From: JBKXSZ01 sp047017005
GTDB lineage: Bacteria > Bacillota > Clostridia > TANB77 > CAG-508
Direction: 5' to 3'
Assembly (NCBI GenBank): GCA_047017005.1
Contig: JBKXSZ010000008.1
Location: 1-53,711, forward strand
Length of the DNA: 53,711 nt
The notes beneath the pieces were generated by a model, which searched no databases, had not been told where the DNA came from, and saw nothing but the letters and a program-made list of their open reading frames with translations. The position numbers were made by a program, and so were the translations under genes. Each line of letters begins with the position of its first letter. Position 1 is the first letter of the stretch. Shown here piece after piece: positions 1-8,241 of the stretch.

Positions 1-535
1 CTTTTCTATTCTTCTTACTTTCTTCTTCTAATCGTTGCAAACAATATCCCCTAAAATATTGCTTGTCTCCTTCTTGGTAAAAATCTGTTTCATAATATCC
101 ATCTGCTCGATGGAAATCATATGGGATTTGAAGTTTTTCTTTTTCGCTATCGAAAATGGTATTAACTTCTTTTGCTTGCATGGAATCTCTTTTGATTGTA
201 AATGCAATTAAATCTCCAGACCCAATATATGGTTCTAAACTATCTGCCCTTTCTATCTTTCTTGGATATTGGATATCATAATAGCTTATGCCTTCTTTTT
301 CCTTTTCTACTATTTCAGGTAAAATTAAACCATTTCCACAATGCCATATTGTTTTTCTAGTTTCCTTTTCTCTCTTTTTTATTTCTTTTAACACAGAAAA
401 AGTTAATAATATTAGGTCACTACGCATTTTTTGACTCGAAATTTGTCTGCTTCCTTTTACATCATATATAAACATATGATAAGGAGCTGTTTTTTGGCAT
501 TTTTGAAAAAGTTCTTCATATTCTCGATAGCTCAT
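1..535 (-). CDS. Hypothetical protein, 3' end beyond the window
   Basis: An open frame starts at an ATG at 535 with an AGAAGGA Shine-Dalgarno just upstream and runs without a stop to position 1, giving at least 178 residues. It begins MSYREYEELFQKC and carries the piece YDVKGSRQISSQKMRSD near residues 24-40. It is hydrophilic, with no signal peptide or membrane segment. It follows gatA by only 15 bases, so it probably belongs to the gatC-gatA transcript, in the place where gatB often sits. I do not recognise the family, and the C-terminus is missing, so no function is offered. The intact frame and ribosome site make the gene itself likely. Confidence 0.75.
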   Translation of the reverse strand, partial: MSYREYEELFQKCQKTAPYHMFIYDVKGSRQISSQKMRSDLILLTFSVLKEIKKREKETRKTIWHCGNGLILPEIVEKEKEGISYYDIQYPRKIERADSLEPYIGSGDLIAFTIKRDSMQAKEVNTIFDSEKEKLQIPYDFHRADGYYETDFYQEGDKQYFRGYCLQRLEEESKKNRK

Positions 536-550
536 AAATTTTCCTTCTTT

Positions 551-2020
551 TTATTTCTTAAATGTTGGTCTATATTTTTCTCTAAATTTAAGTTCTTGTT
601 CCATGGTATATGCTGCATTTAATATCGTTTCTTCTGCAAAATGGTCTCCAATTAATTGGAATCCAATTGGCATTCCTTCTTTATCTAATTTGCAAGGAAC
701 CGATATTCCAGGTAACCCTGCTACATTAACAGAAACGGTACAAATATCTGCTAGATACATTTGTAATGGGTTGTCTGATCTCGTTCCAATTTCAAATGCT
801 GTTGTTGGTGAAGTTGGTGTTAATATCACATCATATTTTTCAAAGGTTTCTTTAAATCTATTAATTACTAATGTTCTTACTTTTTGTGCCTTTTTATAGT
901 AGGCATCATAGTATCCAGAAGAAAGTACATACGTTCCTAATATAATTCTTCTCTTTACTTCATCTCCAAAACCTTCTGTTCTAGAGTTAACAAAAATATC
1001 TTGCAAGCTATCTGCTTCTTTCGCACGATAGCCATAACGAATTCCATCAAATCTTCCTAAGTTTGAACTTGCTTCTGCACAAGCAATAATATAGTAAGTT
1101 GCTAATGAATATTCTGTAACATCTAAATCAAATTCTTCTATGGTAGCTCCTAATTTTTCATAAGTTTTTGCAACTTCAAAAATAGCTTCTTTTACTTCTG
1201 GATTAATTCCTTCTCTAAGGAATTGTCTTGGGATACCTATTTTTAATCCTTTTACGTCTCCTTTTAAAGCTTTTACATAGTCTTTTTTCTCTTGATCACT
1301 CGAAGTAGAATCTTTTTCGTCATGTCCTGCTATGATATTTAATAGCATTGCGCTATCTGTTACATCTTTGGTGATAGGTCCAATTTGGTCTAAGGAAGAG
1401 GCAAACGCTACTAGTCCATAACGAGATACCAATCCATAAGTTGGTTTTAATCCAACTACTCCACAAAAAGAAGATGGTTGACGGATACTTCCTCCTGTAT
1501 CACTTCCTAAAGCCCATGGTACCATATCCGAAGCTACTGCTGCTGCACTACCACCAGAAGAACCTCCTGGTACTTTCTTTAAGTCCCATGGATTTTTTGT
1601 TTTCTGAAAAGCAGAATATTCTGTAGAAGCTCCCATGGCGAATTCATCCATGTTTAACTTACCAAGTAGAATCATATCCTCTTCTTTTAATTTTTTAATA
1701 ACGGTAGCATCATAAGGTGCTACAAAATTTTCTAACATTTTGGAACTACAAGTTGTTCTGATTCCTTTTGTACACATATTATCTTTTATTCCAATTGGAA
1801 TCCCAGCAAAAGTAGATTTTTTGTTATTGTTTTCCACATTTTGTTCTATTTCCTGTGCTTTTTTAATAGCATCTTCTGAAAGTTCTGTTACAAAAGCTTG
1901 TACTTCTGGTTCTTTTTCTTTCATACGTTCTATATAGGCTTTTGTTATATCTATTCTATTAATTTCTTTTTTTTCTAATTTTTCTAGTAATTCATGTACC
2001 GTAAGTTCTGTAATATTCAT
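551..2020 (-). CDS. gatA: Asp-tRNA(Asn)/Glu-tRNA(Gln) amidotransferase subunit A
   Basis: Catalytic amidase subunit of GatCAB, which converts mischarged Glu-tRNA(Gln) or Asp-tRNA(Asn) to the correct amidated form, using ammonia released from glutamine. At 489 residues it has the usual length. The amidase-signature Ser-cis-Ser-Lys triad is visible: Lys79 in GIKDNM, Ser154 in PGGSSGGS and Ser178 in GSDTGGSIRQP. The start at 2020 has a GGGAGG site and lies 13 bases after the gatC stop, so the two are co-transcribed. The gene after it is not gatB but an unknown reading frame, so GatB must be further downstream or elsewhere. Confidence 0.97.
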   Translation of the reverse strand: MNITELTVHELLEKLEKKEINRIDITKAYIERMKEKEPEVQAFVTELSEDAIKKAQEIEQNVENNNKKSTFAGIPIGIKDNMCTKGIRTTCSSKMLENFVAPYDATVIKKLKEEDMILLGKLNMDEFAMGASTEYSAFQKTKNPWDLKKVPGGSSGGSAAAVASDMVPWALGSDTGGSIRQPSSFCGVVGLKPTYGLVSRYGLVAFASSLDQIGPITKDVTDSAMLLNIIAGHDEKDSTSSDQEKKDYVKALKGDVKGLKIGIPRQFLREGINPEVKEAIFEVAKTYEKLGATIEEFDLDVTEYSLATYYIIACAEASSNLGRFDGIRYGYRAKEADSLQDIFVNSRTEGFGDEVKRRIILGTYVLSSGYYDAYYKKAQKVRTLVINRFKETFEKYDVILTPTSPTTAFEIGTRSDNPLQMYLADICTVSVNVAGLPGISVPCKLDKEGMPIGFQLIGDHFAEETILNAAYTMEQELKFREKYRPTFKK

Positions 2021-2033
2021 TTGGCTTCCTCCC

Positions 2034-2321
2034 TTAGTTTATTACCTTTGGTATTTTAAACATATTTCTTTCCTTTTCTGGTGCATTTTCTAAAAGTGCC
2101 TCTTTATCGATAAACTCTTTTATCTCGTCTTTACGAAATACATTATATCTATCCGATGCTCCTACTGTTACCTCTAAATTATCTGCTCCTGCTTTATTTA
2201 CAATATTTGCAAAATTCAAAATGTCTTCTAAGTTTGTAATAGATTTTTCAATCTCTTCCTCTTTTAATTTAATATCTGCTAATTTTGCGATATGAAGAAT
2301 CTCTTCTTTACTTACTTGCAT
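2034..2321 (-). CDS. gatC: Amidotransferase subunit C
   Basis: Small GatC subunit (95 residues) that wraps around and stabilises GatA in the tRNA-dependent amidotransferase. The N-terminus MQVSKEEILHIAKLADIKL and the later FRKDE piece are typical of GatC. The frame could be extended to an ATG at 2345, but an AGAGGAG site lies inside that extension, about 8 bases before the ATG at 2321, so 2321 is chosen. It is first in the gat operon, behind its own sigma-A-like promoter at 2366-2394. Confidence 0.95.
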   Translation of the reverse strand: MQVSKEEILHIAKLADIKLKEEEIEKSITNLEDILNFANIVNKAGADNLEVTVGASDRYNVFRKDEIKEFIDKEALLENAPEKERNMFKIPKVIN

Positions 2322-2365
2322 GCTTTCATCTCCTCTTTTTATCAATGCATTATTTTATACGGTAT

Positions 2366-2394
2366 ATTATACCCGTTTTTCACAAAAAAAACAA
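2366..2394 (-). promoter_or_regulatory. Sigma-A-like promoter of gatC
   Basis: On the minus strand TTGTTT (2394-2389), a 17-base spacer and TATAAT (2371-2366) lie 45 bases before the gatC start. The T-run of the upstream terminator forms part of the spacer, so terminator and promoter are interleaved. The -10 box is also the centre of a GGTATA-A-TATACC inverted repeat. Confidence 0.65.
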
Positions 2395-2410
2395 GCAAGT
2401 TTGCTTGTTT
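2384..2410 (-). terminator. Rho-independent terminator of the 28-residue peptide gene
   Basis: AAACAAGCAA and TTGCTTGTTT form a perfect 10-base-pair stem with a 2-base loop. On the minus strand it is followed by eight T residues. It lies about 50 bases downstream of the small ORF at 2459-2545. Confidence 0.75.
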
Positions 2411-2458
2411 CCTATGAAAGTTTCAATAATTAAATATTCATTTTTTGAACTGTTATGC

Positions 2459-2545
2459 TTAGCATATTGTCCAAGTTACACTATGCTCTCCACTTGAAAT
2501 AGGATTTCCGTTTACTTTAATGCTATTCCGTTCTTTTTTGTCCAT
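2459..2545 (-). CDS. 28-residue peptide of unknown function
   Basis: A short frame of 28 codons, starting MDKKERNSIKVNG and ending SVTWTIC with a C-terminal cysteine. It is preceded by a near-perfect AAGGAGG site 8 bases before the ATG at 2545 and followed by a strong terminator, so it looks like a free-standing one-gene unit. An in-frame upstream ATG at 2581 would add 12 residues, but the ribosome site lies inside that extension. The peptide is hydrophilic at the N-terminus and has no obvious transmembrane helix. It could be a signalling or precursor peptide, a regulatory leader or a chance ORF. Only the expression signals argue for it being real. Confidence 0.5.
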   Translation of the reverse strand: MDKKERNSIKVNGNPISSGEHSVTWTIC

Positions 2546-2606
2546 TTTAATTTCCTCCTTAGTTCTTTTATTGAAGTCCATGTTTATATGTAAAAACTAA
2601 AAAGTA

Positions 2607-2633
2607 GAGGAATTCCCCTTCCACTAATTAGTG
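2607..2633. promoter_or_regulatory. Two adjacent palindromes upstream of the peptide gene
   Basis: CACTAATTAGTG at 2622-2633 is a perfect 12-base palindrome, and GAGGAATTCCCC at 2607-2618 is a near-perfect one 3 bases away. They lie 62-88 bases upstream of the peptide start at 2545. The position suits a protein-binding site, but no regulator is identified. Confidence 0.35.
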
Positions 2634-2731
2634 AAAAAAGGTAATCAATTTAGGATATACCTATATTATTAATATATTTTATGCAAATTTTAAGTTATAC
2701 AAAAAATTCAGGTGGTAGCCTAATTTTATTT

Positions 2732-3211
2732 TTAAAACTCCGTAATTTTAAGGTCATTAAACCCTTTTGCATTATTCATATAGTCGTATATCTCTTGCTT
2801 TGTTTTTCCATTAAACATATTACTATTATAGGTTAATACACCATCTTTATATTTTTCGTTCAAAAACATTCTACCTCTTGGTGGTGCTTGTATCATATCA
2901 TATTCTTCTTTTGCTAAATTTTTTGTTGCTGTCTCTGAATTTTTCTTTACTTTTCTACAATTGATACAAATATCCTCTTCGTTTATGGTATAAATTTCTG
3001 TTACTTCTTGTTGTTTTACTCCTTCTTCTGACATCCCATTATATTGTACAATTAAATACCTATCATTAGATACTGTAATACCAAAGTCTGGTATTTGATT
3101 CTCTTTTATTGCTTTTTCCATTTCTTTATATTTGTATATTCCTATACCCATACCAATTAGAATAGCTAAGATAAGGAAAACTAAAATTCCGATTCCAATT
3201 TTCTTTTTCAT
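2732..3211 (-). CDS. Small membrane-anchored protein, copy B of a tandem pair
   Basis: A 159-residue protein with an N-terminal signal-anchor (MKKKIGIGILVFLILAIL) and a hydrophilic extracellular part containing VTEIYTINEE, NLAKEEYDM and YNSNMFNGKTKQEIYDYM. The start at 3211 is chosen because AGGAGG touches the alternative ATG at 3217 but is properly spaced from 3211. It is a paralogue of the next gene upstream, matching along its whole length. No known domain is recognised. The pair forms a short minus-strand unit. Confidence 0.8.
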   Translation of the reverse strand: MKKKIGIGILVFLILAILIGMGIGIYKYKEMEKAIKENQIPDFGITVSNDRYLIVQYNGMSEEGVKQQEVTEIYTINEEDICINCRKVKKNSETATKNLAKEEYDMIQAPPRGRMFLNEKYKDGVLTYNSNMFNGKTKQEIYDYMNNAKGFNDLKITEF

Positions 3212-3266
3212 ACACATCCTCCTCTTATACCATATTTTTTGTTTTCTATCTTACTTCTACCTATAT

Positions 3267-3731
3267 TTAAATCTCTATTATTTTAAGATCACTTATTCCT
3301 TCTTTACTTTTTAAGTAGTTATATATCTCTTCCTTGCTTTTTCCGTTAAATACATTATTATTATATGTTATAACCCCTGCTTCATATTGCTCGTTTGTAA
3401 ACATTATTCCTTTTGCCTCTATTCGAAGCATATAAAACTCTTCTTTTGCTAAATCCCTTGGCGTTGTCTCTAAATCTTTCTTTTGTTTCCTAGAACTTAC
3501 ACAAGTTCCCTGCTCGTCTATCAGATAAATCTCTGTTACTTCTTGGAGCCCTAAATCTTGATATGTTGCGATTACATAGGTTTTATTAGATACTATTATT
3601 CCAGAATCAGATACTTCCATTTCTTTGCTAAATTTCTTCATTTCATTATATCTATATACTCCTATGACTATTCCAATTAGGATAGCTAATACAAGGAAAA
3701 CTAAAATTCCAATTCCAATTTTCTTTTTCAT
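3267..3731 (-). CDS. Small membrane-anchored protein, copy A of a tandem pair
   Basis: A 154-residue protein with the same N-terminal anchor as its neighbour (MKKKIGIGILVFLVLAIL) and the same order of conserved pieces: QEVTEIYLIDEQ, RDLAKEEFYM, YNNNVFNGKSKEEIYNYL and ISDLKIIEI. The two genes clearly arose by duplication. A GGGGGGG-rich Shine-Dalgarno precedes the ATG. Paired Spo0A-box-like sites lie 90-110 bases upstream. The product is expected to be membrane-tethered with its body outside the cell. Function unknown. Confidence 0.8.
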   Translation of the reverse strand: MKKKIGIGILVFLVLAILIGIVIGVYRYNEMKKFSKEMEVSDSGIIVSNKTYVIATYQDLGLQEVTEIYLIDEQGTCVSSRKQKKDLETTPRDLAKEEFYMLRIEAKGIMFTNEQYEAGVITYNNNVFNGKSKEEIYNYLKSKEGISDLKIIEI

Positions 3732-3820
3732 GCTTACCCCCCCTTAACAATAGTTCATAATTTAATTTTAATCTATTACTATAGTATTTGCAACTACTTT
3801 TCTAGAAAATAAAATCTTTT

Positions 3821-3842
3821 TTTCGACATTCTTTGTCGAAAA
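3821..3842. promoter_or_regulatory. Divergent pair of Spo0A-box-like sites
   Basis: TTTGTCGAAAA on the plus strand (3832-3842) and ATGTCGAAA on the minus strand (3829-3821) both contain the TGTCGAA core of the 0A box. They form an inverted pair in the region between the divergent genes at 3731 (minus) and 4007 (plus), where a regulator could act on either. Confidence 0.5.
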
Positions 3843-3900
3843 TTGCAGTATCTAGTCGGCTTTTTCTTATTGCTCTTTTGTTCTATTATTTATATAATAT

Positions 3901-3927
3901 AAAAAGCAAACAATTTGTTTGCTTTTT
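3901..3927. other. Perfect 12-bp hairpin between divergent genes
   Basis: AAAAAGCAAACA and TGTTTGCTTTTT form a perfect stem with a 3-base loop and terminal A/T tracts, like a bidirectional terminator. No gene ends here on either strand. It lies 80 bases upstream of the secreted-protein gene at 4007. A shorter inverted repeat (AATACT-TCT-AGTATT, 3948-3962) follows. Either could be a leader structure or an operator. Confidence 0.45.
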
Positions 3928-4006
3928 ATACGCTAGATGTATTGATTAATACTTCTAGTATTCTATTGGGTTCGGGTGTATCTTACAGAAAATGGAGGAA
4001 AAGAAC

Positions 4007-4501
4007 ATGAAAGTATTTGCTGTATTATTCGCTGTTTGCTTTAGTATTGCTTCCATATCACCTATTTGTGCAAAAGAAGCTTCTTCAATATCAGATGGCA
4101 TTTCAATTAATGGAAAAGATGCCACTATTTTATATGAAGATAAAAATGTTGCAGTTGTTGAAGTAGAAATTCCAGATTCTAATGAGATTATGCCACGGGG
4201 AAGTGGATATAGCTCTGTTTGGCTCGAAAGTTCTAAAGGAGGAAGTTTTACTGTAAGTACTCCTTACTCCGGTACTTTAGGTTTTACTTTTAAAGTAGAA
4301 TCTTCTAGTAATAGCTCTTGGGCAACTTTTACACCTTGTTATCCTTCTGGAGGATATGTCTTTGAAACACAAACAGTAAGTGCTAATAAGCCAGATTTAT
4401 ACAAGACAGTTCCTAACTGTCCAAGTGGAACTTACACCATTAAGTATAATGCTCATGCTGATGCAGGAATGCGCTTAATGTGCTGGATTTATAAAGTTTA
4501 A
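4007..4501 (+). CDS. Secreted protein with signal peptide, unknown function
   Basis: A 164-residue protein beginning MKVFAVLFAVCFSIASISPICA, a clear Sec signal peptide probably cleaved near residues 21-24. The mature part is rich in Ser, Gly and Thr, with predicted beta-strand character and Cys residues in TPCYPSGG, PNCPSGT and LMCWIYKV, so disulphides are possible. An ATG at 3992 is in frame, but GGAGG overlaps it and is correctly spaced from the ATG at 4007. It is transcribed alone, away from the minus-strand genes on both sides, and ends at a bidirectional terminator. No family recognised. Confidence 0.8.
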   Translation: MKVFAVLFAVCFSIASISPICAKEASSISDGISINGKDATILYEDKNVAVVEVEIPDSNEIMPRGSGYSSVWLESSKGGSFTVSTPYSGTLGFTFKVESSSNSSWATFTPCYPSGGYVFETQTVSANKPDLYKTVPNCPSGTYTIKYNAHADAGMRLMCWIYKV

Positions 4502-4542
4502 GGTTGAATTAATTCTAAATTGTTACACATACTCCCTAACCC

Positions 4543-4574
4543 AAAAAAGGATTACGAATTCGTAATCCTTTTTT
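4543..4574. terminator. Bidirectional terminator
   Basis: AAAAAAGGATTACG and CGTAATCCTTTTTT form a perfect 14-base-pair stem with an AATT loop, between the convergent ends of the secreted-protein gene (+) and the cohesin/cadherin-like gene (-). Confidence 0.9.
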
Positions 4575-4604
4575 CTATGGTTCTTTCTTTTTTGTTTTCT
4601 TTTT

Positions 4605-5918
4605 CTACTTTTTATTTTTTTCATCCACTTTGCTATCTTTCTTTTTGTTATTTTTTCTTTTTTGATAAATAAAGAATCCAAGAGCAAGTATTAAAATGAT
4701 TATAATTATTGTAATTATCCACGCTATATTATTAGATTCTTTGTTTGCATCTTCTCCTTGGTTTGTCTTATCCTCTTTTGCTAATGTCTGTTCTATTTTA
4801 TAAGCTTCTTCTAACTTGTTTTGTTGCTTGCTTTGTTCTTCTTGATATCTTTTCTCTTCTTCTGCATTTCTTTTATATACTTTTATCGTATATTGTCTTG
4901 TTGTAAATCCATTTGGTGCGGTTACCAATATGCTAACGGTATTGTCCCCTTCTTTTAAATTTTCTTTTCCACTTACTTTTGCAGTTGCATTTTCATTTTC
5001 TGGAATAGCTAATATATTTAAGTCTGTAATCGTATTTGAAACTTCCGCTGTATAATGTGTTTGACTATTATCAAATGGCGGATTTAGTAGTGTATTTTCA
5101 ATAGCTAAGGTTTCTAAGTTTGTGTTTGCTTGTTCTAAATCTGCTGTTTTGGTAACGCGAATTGTATACGTATTTTTTTTACTTTGGTCTTGTGATGTTA
5201 TATCAATTGTTATGGTATTTAGTCCTTCTTTTAAATTCGTATTTCCTGTTACGGTAGCAGTAGCATTTGGATTTTCTGTAATCGGAACAATTTCTATTTC
5301 GTTTATTTCCTTCGGTATCGTTAAGTCATATTCATAAATATCTTTTTCAAAGTTTGGTACTAATCCTTCTTGATTGATTCTTAATGCTTGCAAATTAGCA
5401 TTACTATTTTGCTCACTTGTTCCTTGCTCCCCTCCAACTTGTTTTAATAATTCACTCTCTTCTCTTCCAATTTGAACTTGGTCTTCTTTAAAATCAGTTT
5501 GAATTAACTGCCCTGCTGGGCTATAGAAGTCTCCGTTTACCGTGAAATTAGCTAGTCCATCTTCTTTTGCTTTAAACTTAAAAGTTGCAAGTTTCCCTTC
5601 TTTTGGTGATTTTCCTCCTGTTGTGTCATACCAAACAAAAATAATACGATTGTCTATCACATTTATATTTTCTGGTCCTGATACAAAATCGACTTTCGTA
5701 TCATCAAAATAAAGATTAGCTGTAAAAGCTGCTGTTTTACTATCTTTTATTTGTAGAGTAATTTCTACTTCTTCTCCAGTTTCTAATAGTCCTTTACTTT
5801 CTGTTAAACTAACGGTTCCTGTTGTAGAAGCAAAGCTTGGAAAAGAAAAGTAGCTTATTAGTAAACATAGAGAAAATAGTAGTGTACTTATCACATATAT
5901 GATTTTGTTTTTTTTCAT
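4605..5918 (-). CDS. Membrane-anchored cohesin protein with two cadherin-like domains
   Basis: 437 residues. A signal peptide (about 1-30) is followed by a cohesin-type domain (about 35-150, with FTANLYFDDTKVDFV and the WYDTTGG strand typical of cohesins). Two repeats of the cadherin-like beta-sandwich follow (about 170-258 and 263-348, each with NL.TL.., NATA.V and NLKEG.NT). Then come a Lys/Gln/Glu-rich linker, a transmembrane helix near 395-418 and a basic tail. Cohesins bind dockerins, and the gene just upstream encodes a dockerin protein, so this is probably its membrane-side receptor. Last gene of the four-gene operon, 21 bases after its neighbour, with an AGGAGG site. The domain reading is firm; the pairing is inferred. 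Confidence 0.85.
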   Translation of the reverse strand: MKKNKIIYVISTLLFSLCLLISYFSFPSFASTTGTVSLTESKGLLETGEEVEITLQIKDSKTAAFTANLYFDDTKVDFVSGPENINVIDNRIIFVWYDTTGGKSPKEGKLATFKFKAKEDGLANFTVNGDFYSPAGQLIQTDFKEDQVQIGREESELLKQVGGEQGTSEQNSNANLQALRINQEGLVPNFEKDIYEYDLTIPKEINEIEIVPITENPNATATVTGNTNLKEGLNTITIDITSQDQSKKNTYTIRVTKTADLEQANTNLETLAIENTLLNPPFDNSQTHYTAEVSNTITDLNILAIPENENATAKVSGKENLKEGDNTVSILVTAPNGFTTRQYTIKVYKRNAEEEKRYQEEQSKQQNKLEEAYKIEQTLAKEDKTNQGEDANKESNNIAWIITIIIIILILALGFFIYQKRKNNKKKDSKVDEKNKK

Positions 5919-5939
5919 TTCATCGTCCTCCTTTCTTCG

Positions 5940-8207
5940 CTATTGCTCGATAATCTGCAGACCTAATATATGTCTTTGCATTAGAAGTAAATCAACAGAT
6001 GTTGGTTTTTTTCCATTTTTATTAATATTCGTTGCTTTTCGATAGATTTCTTCAATTGGTTCTATCTCTAAAATGTGTCTTTGAAGTACTAATAAATCAA
6101 TACTATTAATTTTTCCATCTCCATTTGCATCTCCATATACAATAATTTGATATTGTCTTAAAACTTTACCATTTTCTTTTACCTTTATTTTACTTCCTGT
6201 TCCTACTATATCTGTATCTTTTAATATTTCGTTTTTATTATTAACAATTTCAATATCTAAGCTTGTTGTAATACAATTTCGGATATCCGCTGCTGTATTA
6301 CTGTTATAGTCTATTCCACTAATTTCTAAACTATTCACATTTAACGAACTATCAAAATGAATTTCAGAGTCCTCCATTTTTCTGACAACCAATAATTTAC
6401 ATTCTGCTGTTATCTTTTGATTTTCTTTTGAAATGGCTCGAAGTGTTGTTTCCCCTTCTTTTTTGGCTGTAATTACACCGCTTTCATCAATAGTTGCTAC
6501 TTCTGAATTAGTACTTTCATACTGAATAGTCTGGTCATTTGCATCTTCTGGTTCAATCGTTGCATGAATTTGGAACGTATCTCCTAGTTGCATATATATT
6601 TCTTTTTGGTCTAGTGCAATTCCTGTTACCTTACTATATACTTGAATTTCAATTTGCCCTTGTACTGCATTTTCTTCTGCTTTTACTGTAATTGTAGTTG
6701 TGCCTGAGCGAATAGCTTGAATATTTCCTGCTTCGTCTACTGTAGCAACTCCTGGGTTGCTAGAGGTATAGATAACTTTATGATTACTTGCTTCTTGCGG
6801 TGAAATAGTTACTTTTAATTGTTTTCTTTCTCCCTTTTGAAGAGTAGTATTATCAATAGAAACATCAATCTTTTCAATTTCTACTGGTGGAACCTCGGAT
6901 ACATACGTTTGATAGATATATCCTATGATTCCATTTTCTAATACTACTTTATCCCATCTTTCTCCTTGTTGCTTTCCTTTTTGTATCCTTGTCATCTTTG
7001 CTTGATTTGATACTGTTGTTATCACTTCATAAGACGTACTTGGTCCTGTTCTTACATTTACGTTTCCACTTGCATTACAATATACTTTTGTATTATCTTG
7101 TGTGAAATCATTAGGGCTAATATTAGGATTATCCGTTGGAATACTTGGCATATTATTATATACAGGAATAATAAAATTCAGCGGAGTGTCTAATAATCCT
7201 GATTTTTGATATCCATTATAGATGGACCTGGATTCACTATATGGTGCTAATATATTTGTCATATATTGATGCCAAAATAGATTATCTCCTCTTTCATCAT
7301 TGACATCAAACTTTTGTAAATAGATAGTATTTTGTCCTACATTAATATAGCTAGAACCGATAAATATTGCTCCACCTGTAATAGCTCTTTCCTTTGTATT
7401 CCATGGAATTAAATATTTATCTTTAACCGCTTGACTTGCTCCATTTCCATCTTTTGCATATTGCAATCCCTTTTTAATCGCCCCCATTTGGTCGGATGAA
7501 CTTGTTGCCCCAATGTTATAGAAATTATATAAGCCTTTATAGCCTTCTACATTTCCACTAATCGAAGCATGGGATAAGAATGGTCCTACTTCTTGCCTTA
7601 TACGAGAAGCTAGATGATAAGGACTTACTGCTGAAGTTTGTCCACCTTTTAAAATTAGGTCTGAATATTTTTCATTCATAGATATTGTATTTCCATTACT
7701 ATCTAGATACGATACTTTCGTATTATAGAATTCCGTTCCATATAAGATTTTCTCGATCCCATCTAAATTATTGGTATTTACATCATAAGATAAACCTTCA
7801 AATTGGAATAATCGTACTTCATTTAAAAAATTTCTTGGGTCCATACAATATTCAACTGCCTGTCTAGAACAGTCTACCCACCCACCGTCTATTTCTACAT
7901 TATATTGTCCTGGCGTTGTATTTTTCCAACTATCAGAATAATTTTTAGGTACTAAATTCTTACCAAATACATTTTCTTGATTAATTACATGATTCCAGTC
8001 TAAATCAGTATATAATGCAGTAAATTTCCAGTTTGGATGTGCTTTTGCTATTTCCTTTAAATACGGTTGATAACTAGTTGGAAAATTTTCAATTCCATTT
8101 AGCTTTGTAGATGCTTCTACTCGGAAATAAAAAAATAGACTAATTACCATTCCCAAAAGAAGAACTCCTATCCATATAAGTTTCTTTTTGCCTTCTAATC
8201 TTTTCAC
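5940..8207 (-). CDS. Dockerin-bearing N-acetylglucosaminidase with SH3 and Ig-like domains
   Basis: 755 residues starting at a GTG. An N-terminal signal-anchor (about 10-32) is followed by a GH73/LytD-like glucosaminidase domain (about 40-350; SPYHLASRIRQEVG holds the likely catalytic Glu, and LYNFYNIGA is conserved in this group). A bacterial SH3 domain (about 375-440, NVNVRTGPSTSYEVI) and two BIG2-type Ig-like domains (about 445-610) follow. The C-terminus is a type I dockerin: DANGDGKINSIDLLVLQRHI is a full calcium-binding repeat, while the second, NINKNGKKPTSVDLLLMQRHI, has lost several calcium ligands. It should cut peptidoglycan glycan strands and dock on the cohesins encoded on either side. 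A peptidoglycan hydrolase carrying a dockerin is uncommon. Confidence 0.88.
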   Translation of the reverse strand: MKRLEGKKKLIWIGVLLLGMVISLFFYFRVEASTKLNGIENFPTSYQPYLKEIAKAHPNWKFTALYTDLDWNHVINQENVFGKNLVPKNYSDSWKNTTPGQYNVEIDGGWVDCSRQAVEYCMDPRNFLNEVRLFQFEGLSYDVNTNNLDGIEKILYGTEFYNTKVSYLDSNGNTISMNEKYSDLILKGGQTSAVSPYHLASRIRQEVGPFLSHASISGNVEGYKGLYNFYNIGATSSSDQMGAIKKGLQYAKDGNGASQAVKDKYLIPWNTKERAITGGAIFIGSSYINVGQNTIYLQKFDVNDERGDNLFWHQYMTNILAPYSESRSIYNGYQKSGLLDTPLNFIIPVYNNMPSIPTDNPNISPNDFTQDNTKVYCNASGNVNVRTGPSTSYEVITTVSNQAKMTRIQKGKQQGERWDKVVLENGIIGYIYQTYVSEVPPVEIEKIDVSIDNTTLQKGERKQLKVTISPQEASNHKVIYTSSNPGVATVDEAGNIQAIRSGTTTITVKAEENAVQGQIEIQVYSKVTGIALDQKEIYMQLGDTFQIHATIEPEDANDQTIQYESTNSEVATIDESGVITAKKEGETTLRAISKENQKITAECKLLVVRKMEDSEIHFDSSLNVNSLEISGIDYNSNTAADIRNCITTSLDIEIVNNKNEILKDTDIVGTGSKIKVKENGKVLRQYQIIVYGDANGDGKINSIDLLVLQRHILEIEPIEEIYRKATNINKNGKKPTSVDLLLMQRHILGLQIIEQ

Positions 8208-8241
8208 TTTCTTTTTTCCTTTCTCTTTTACTTTTTTACCC

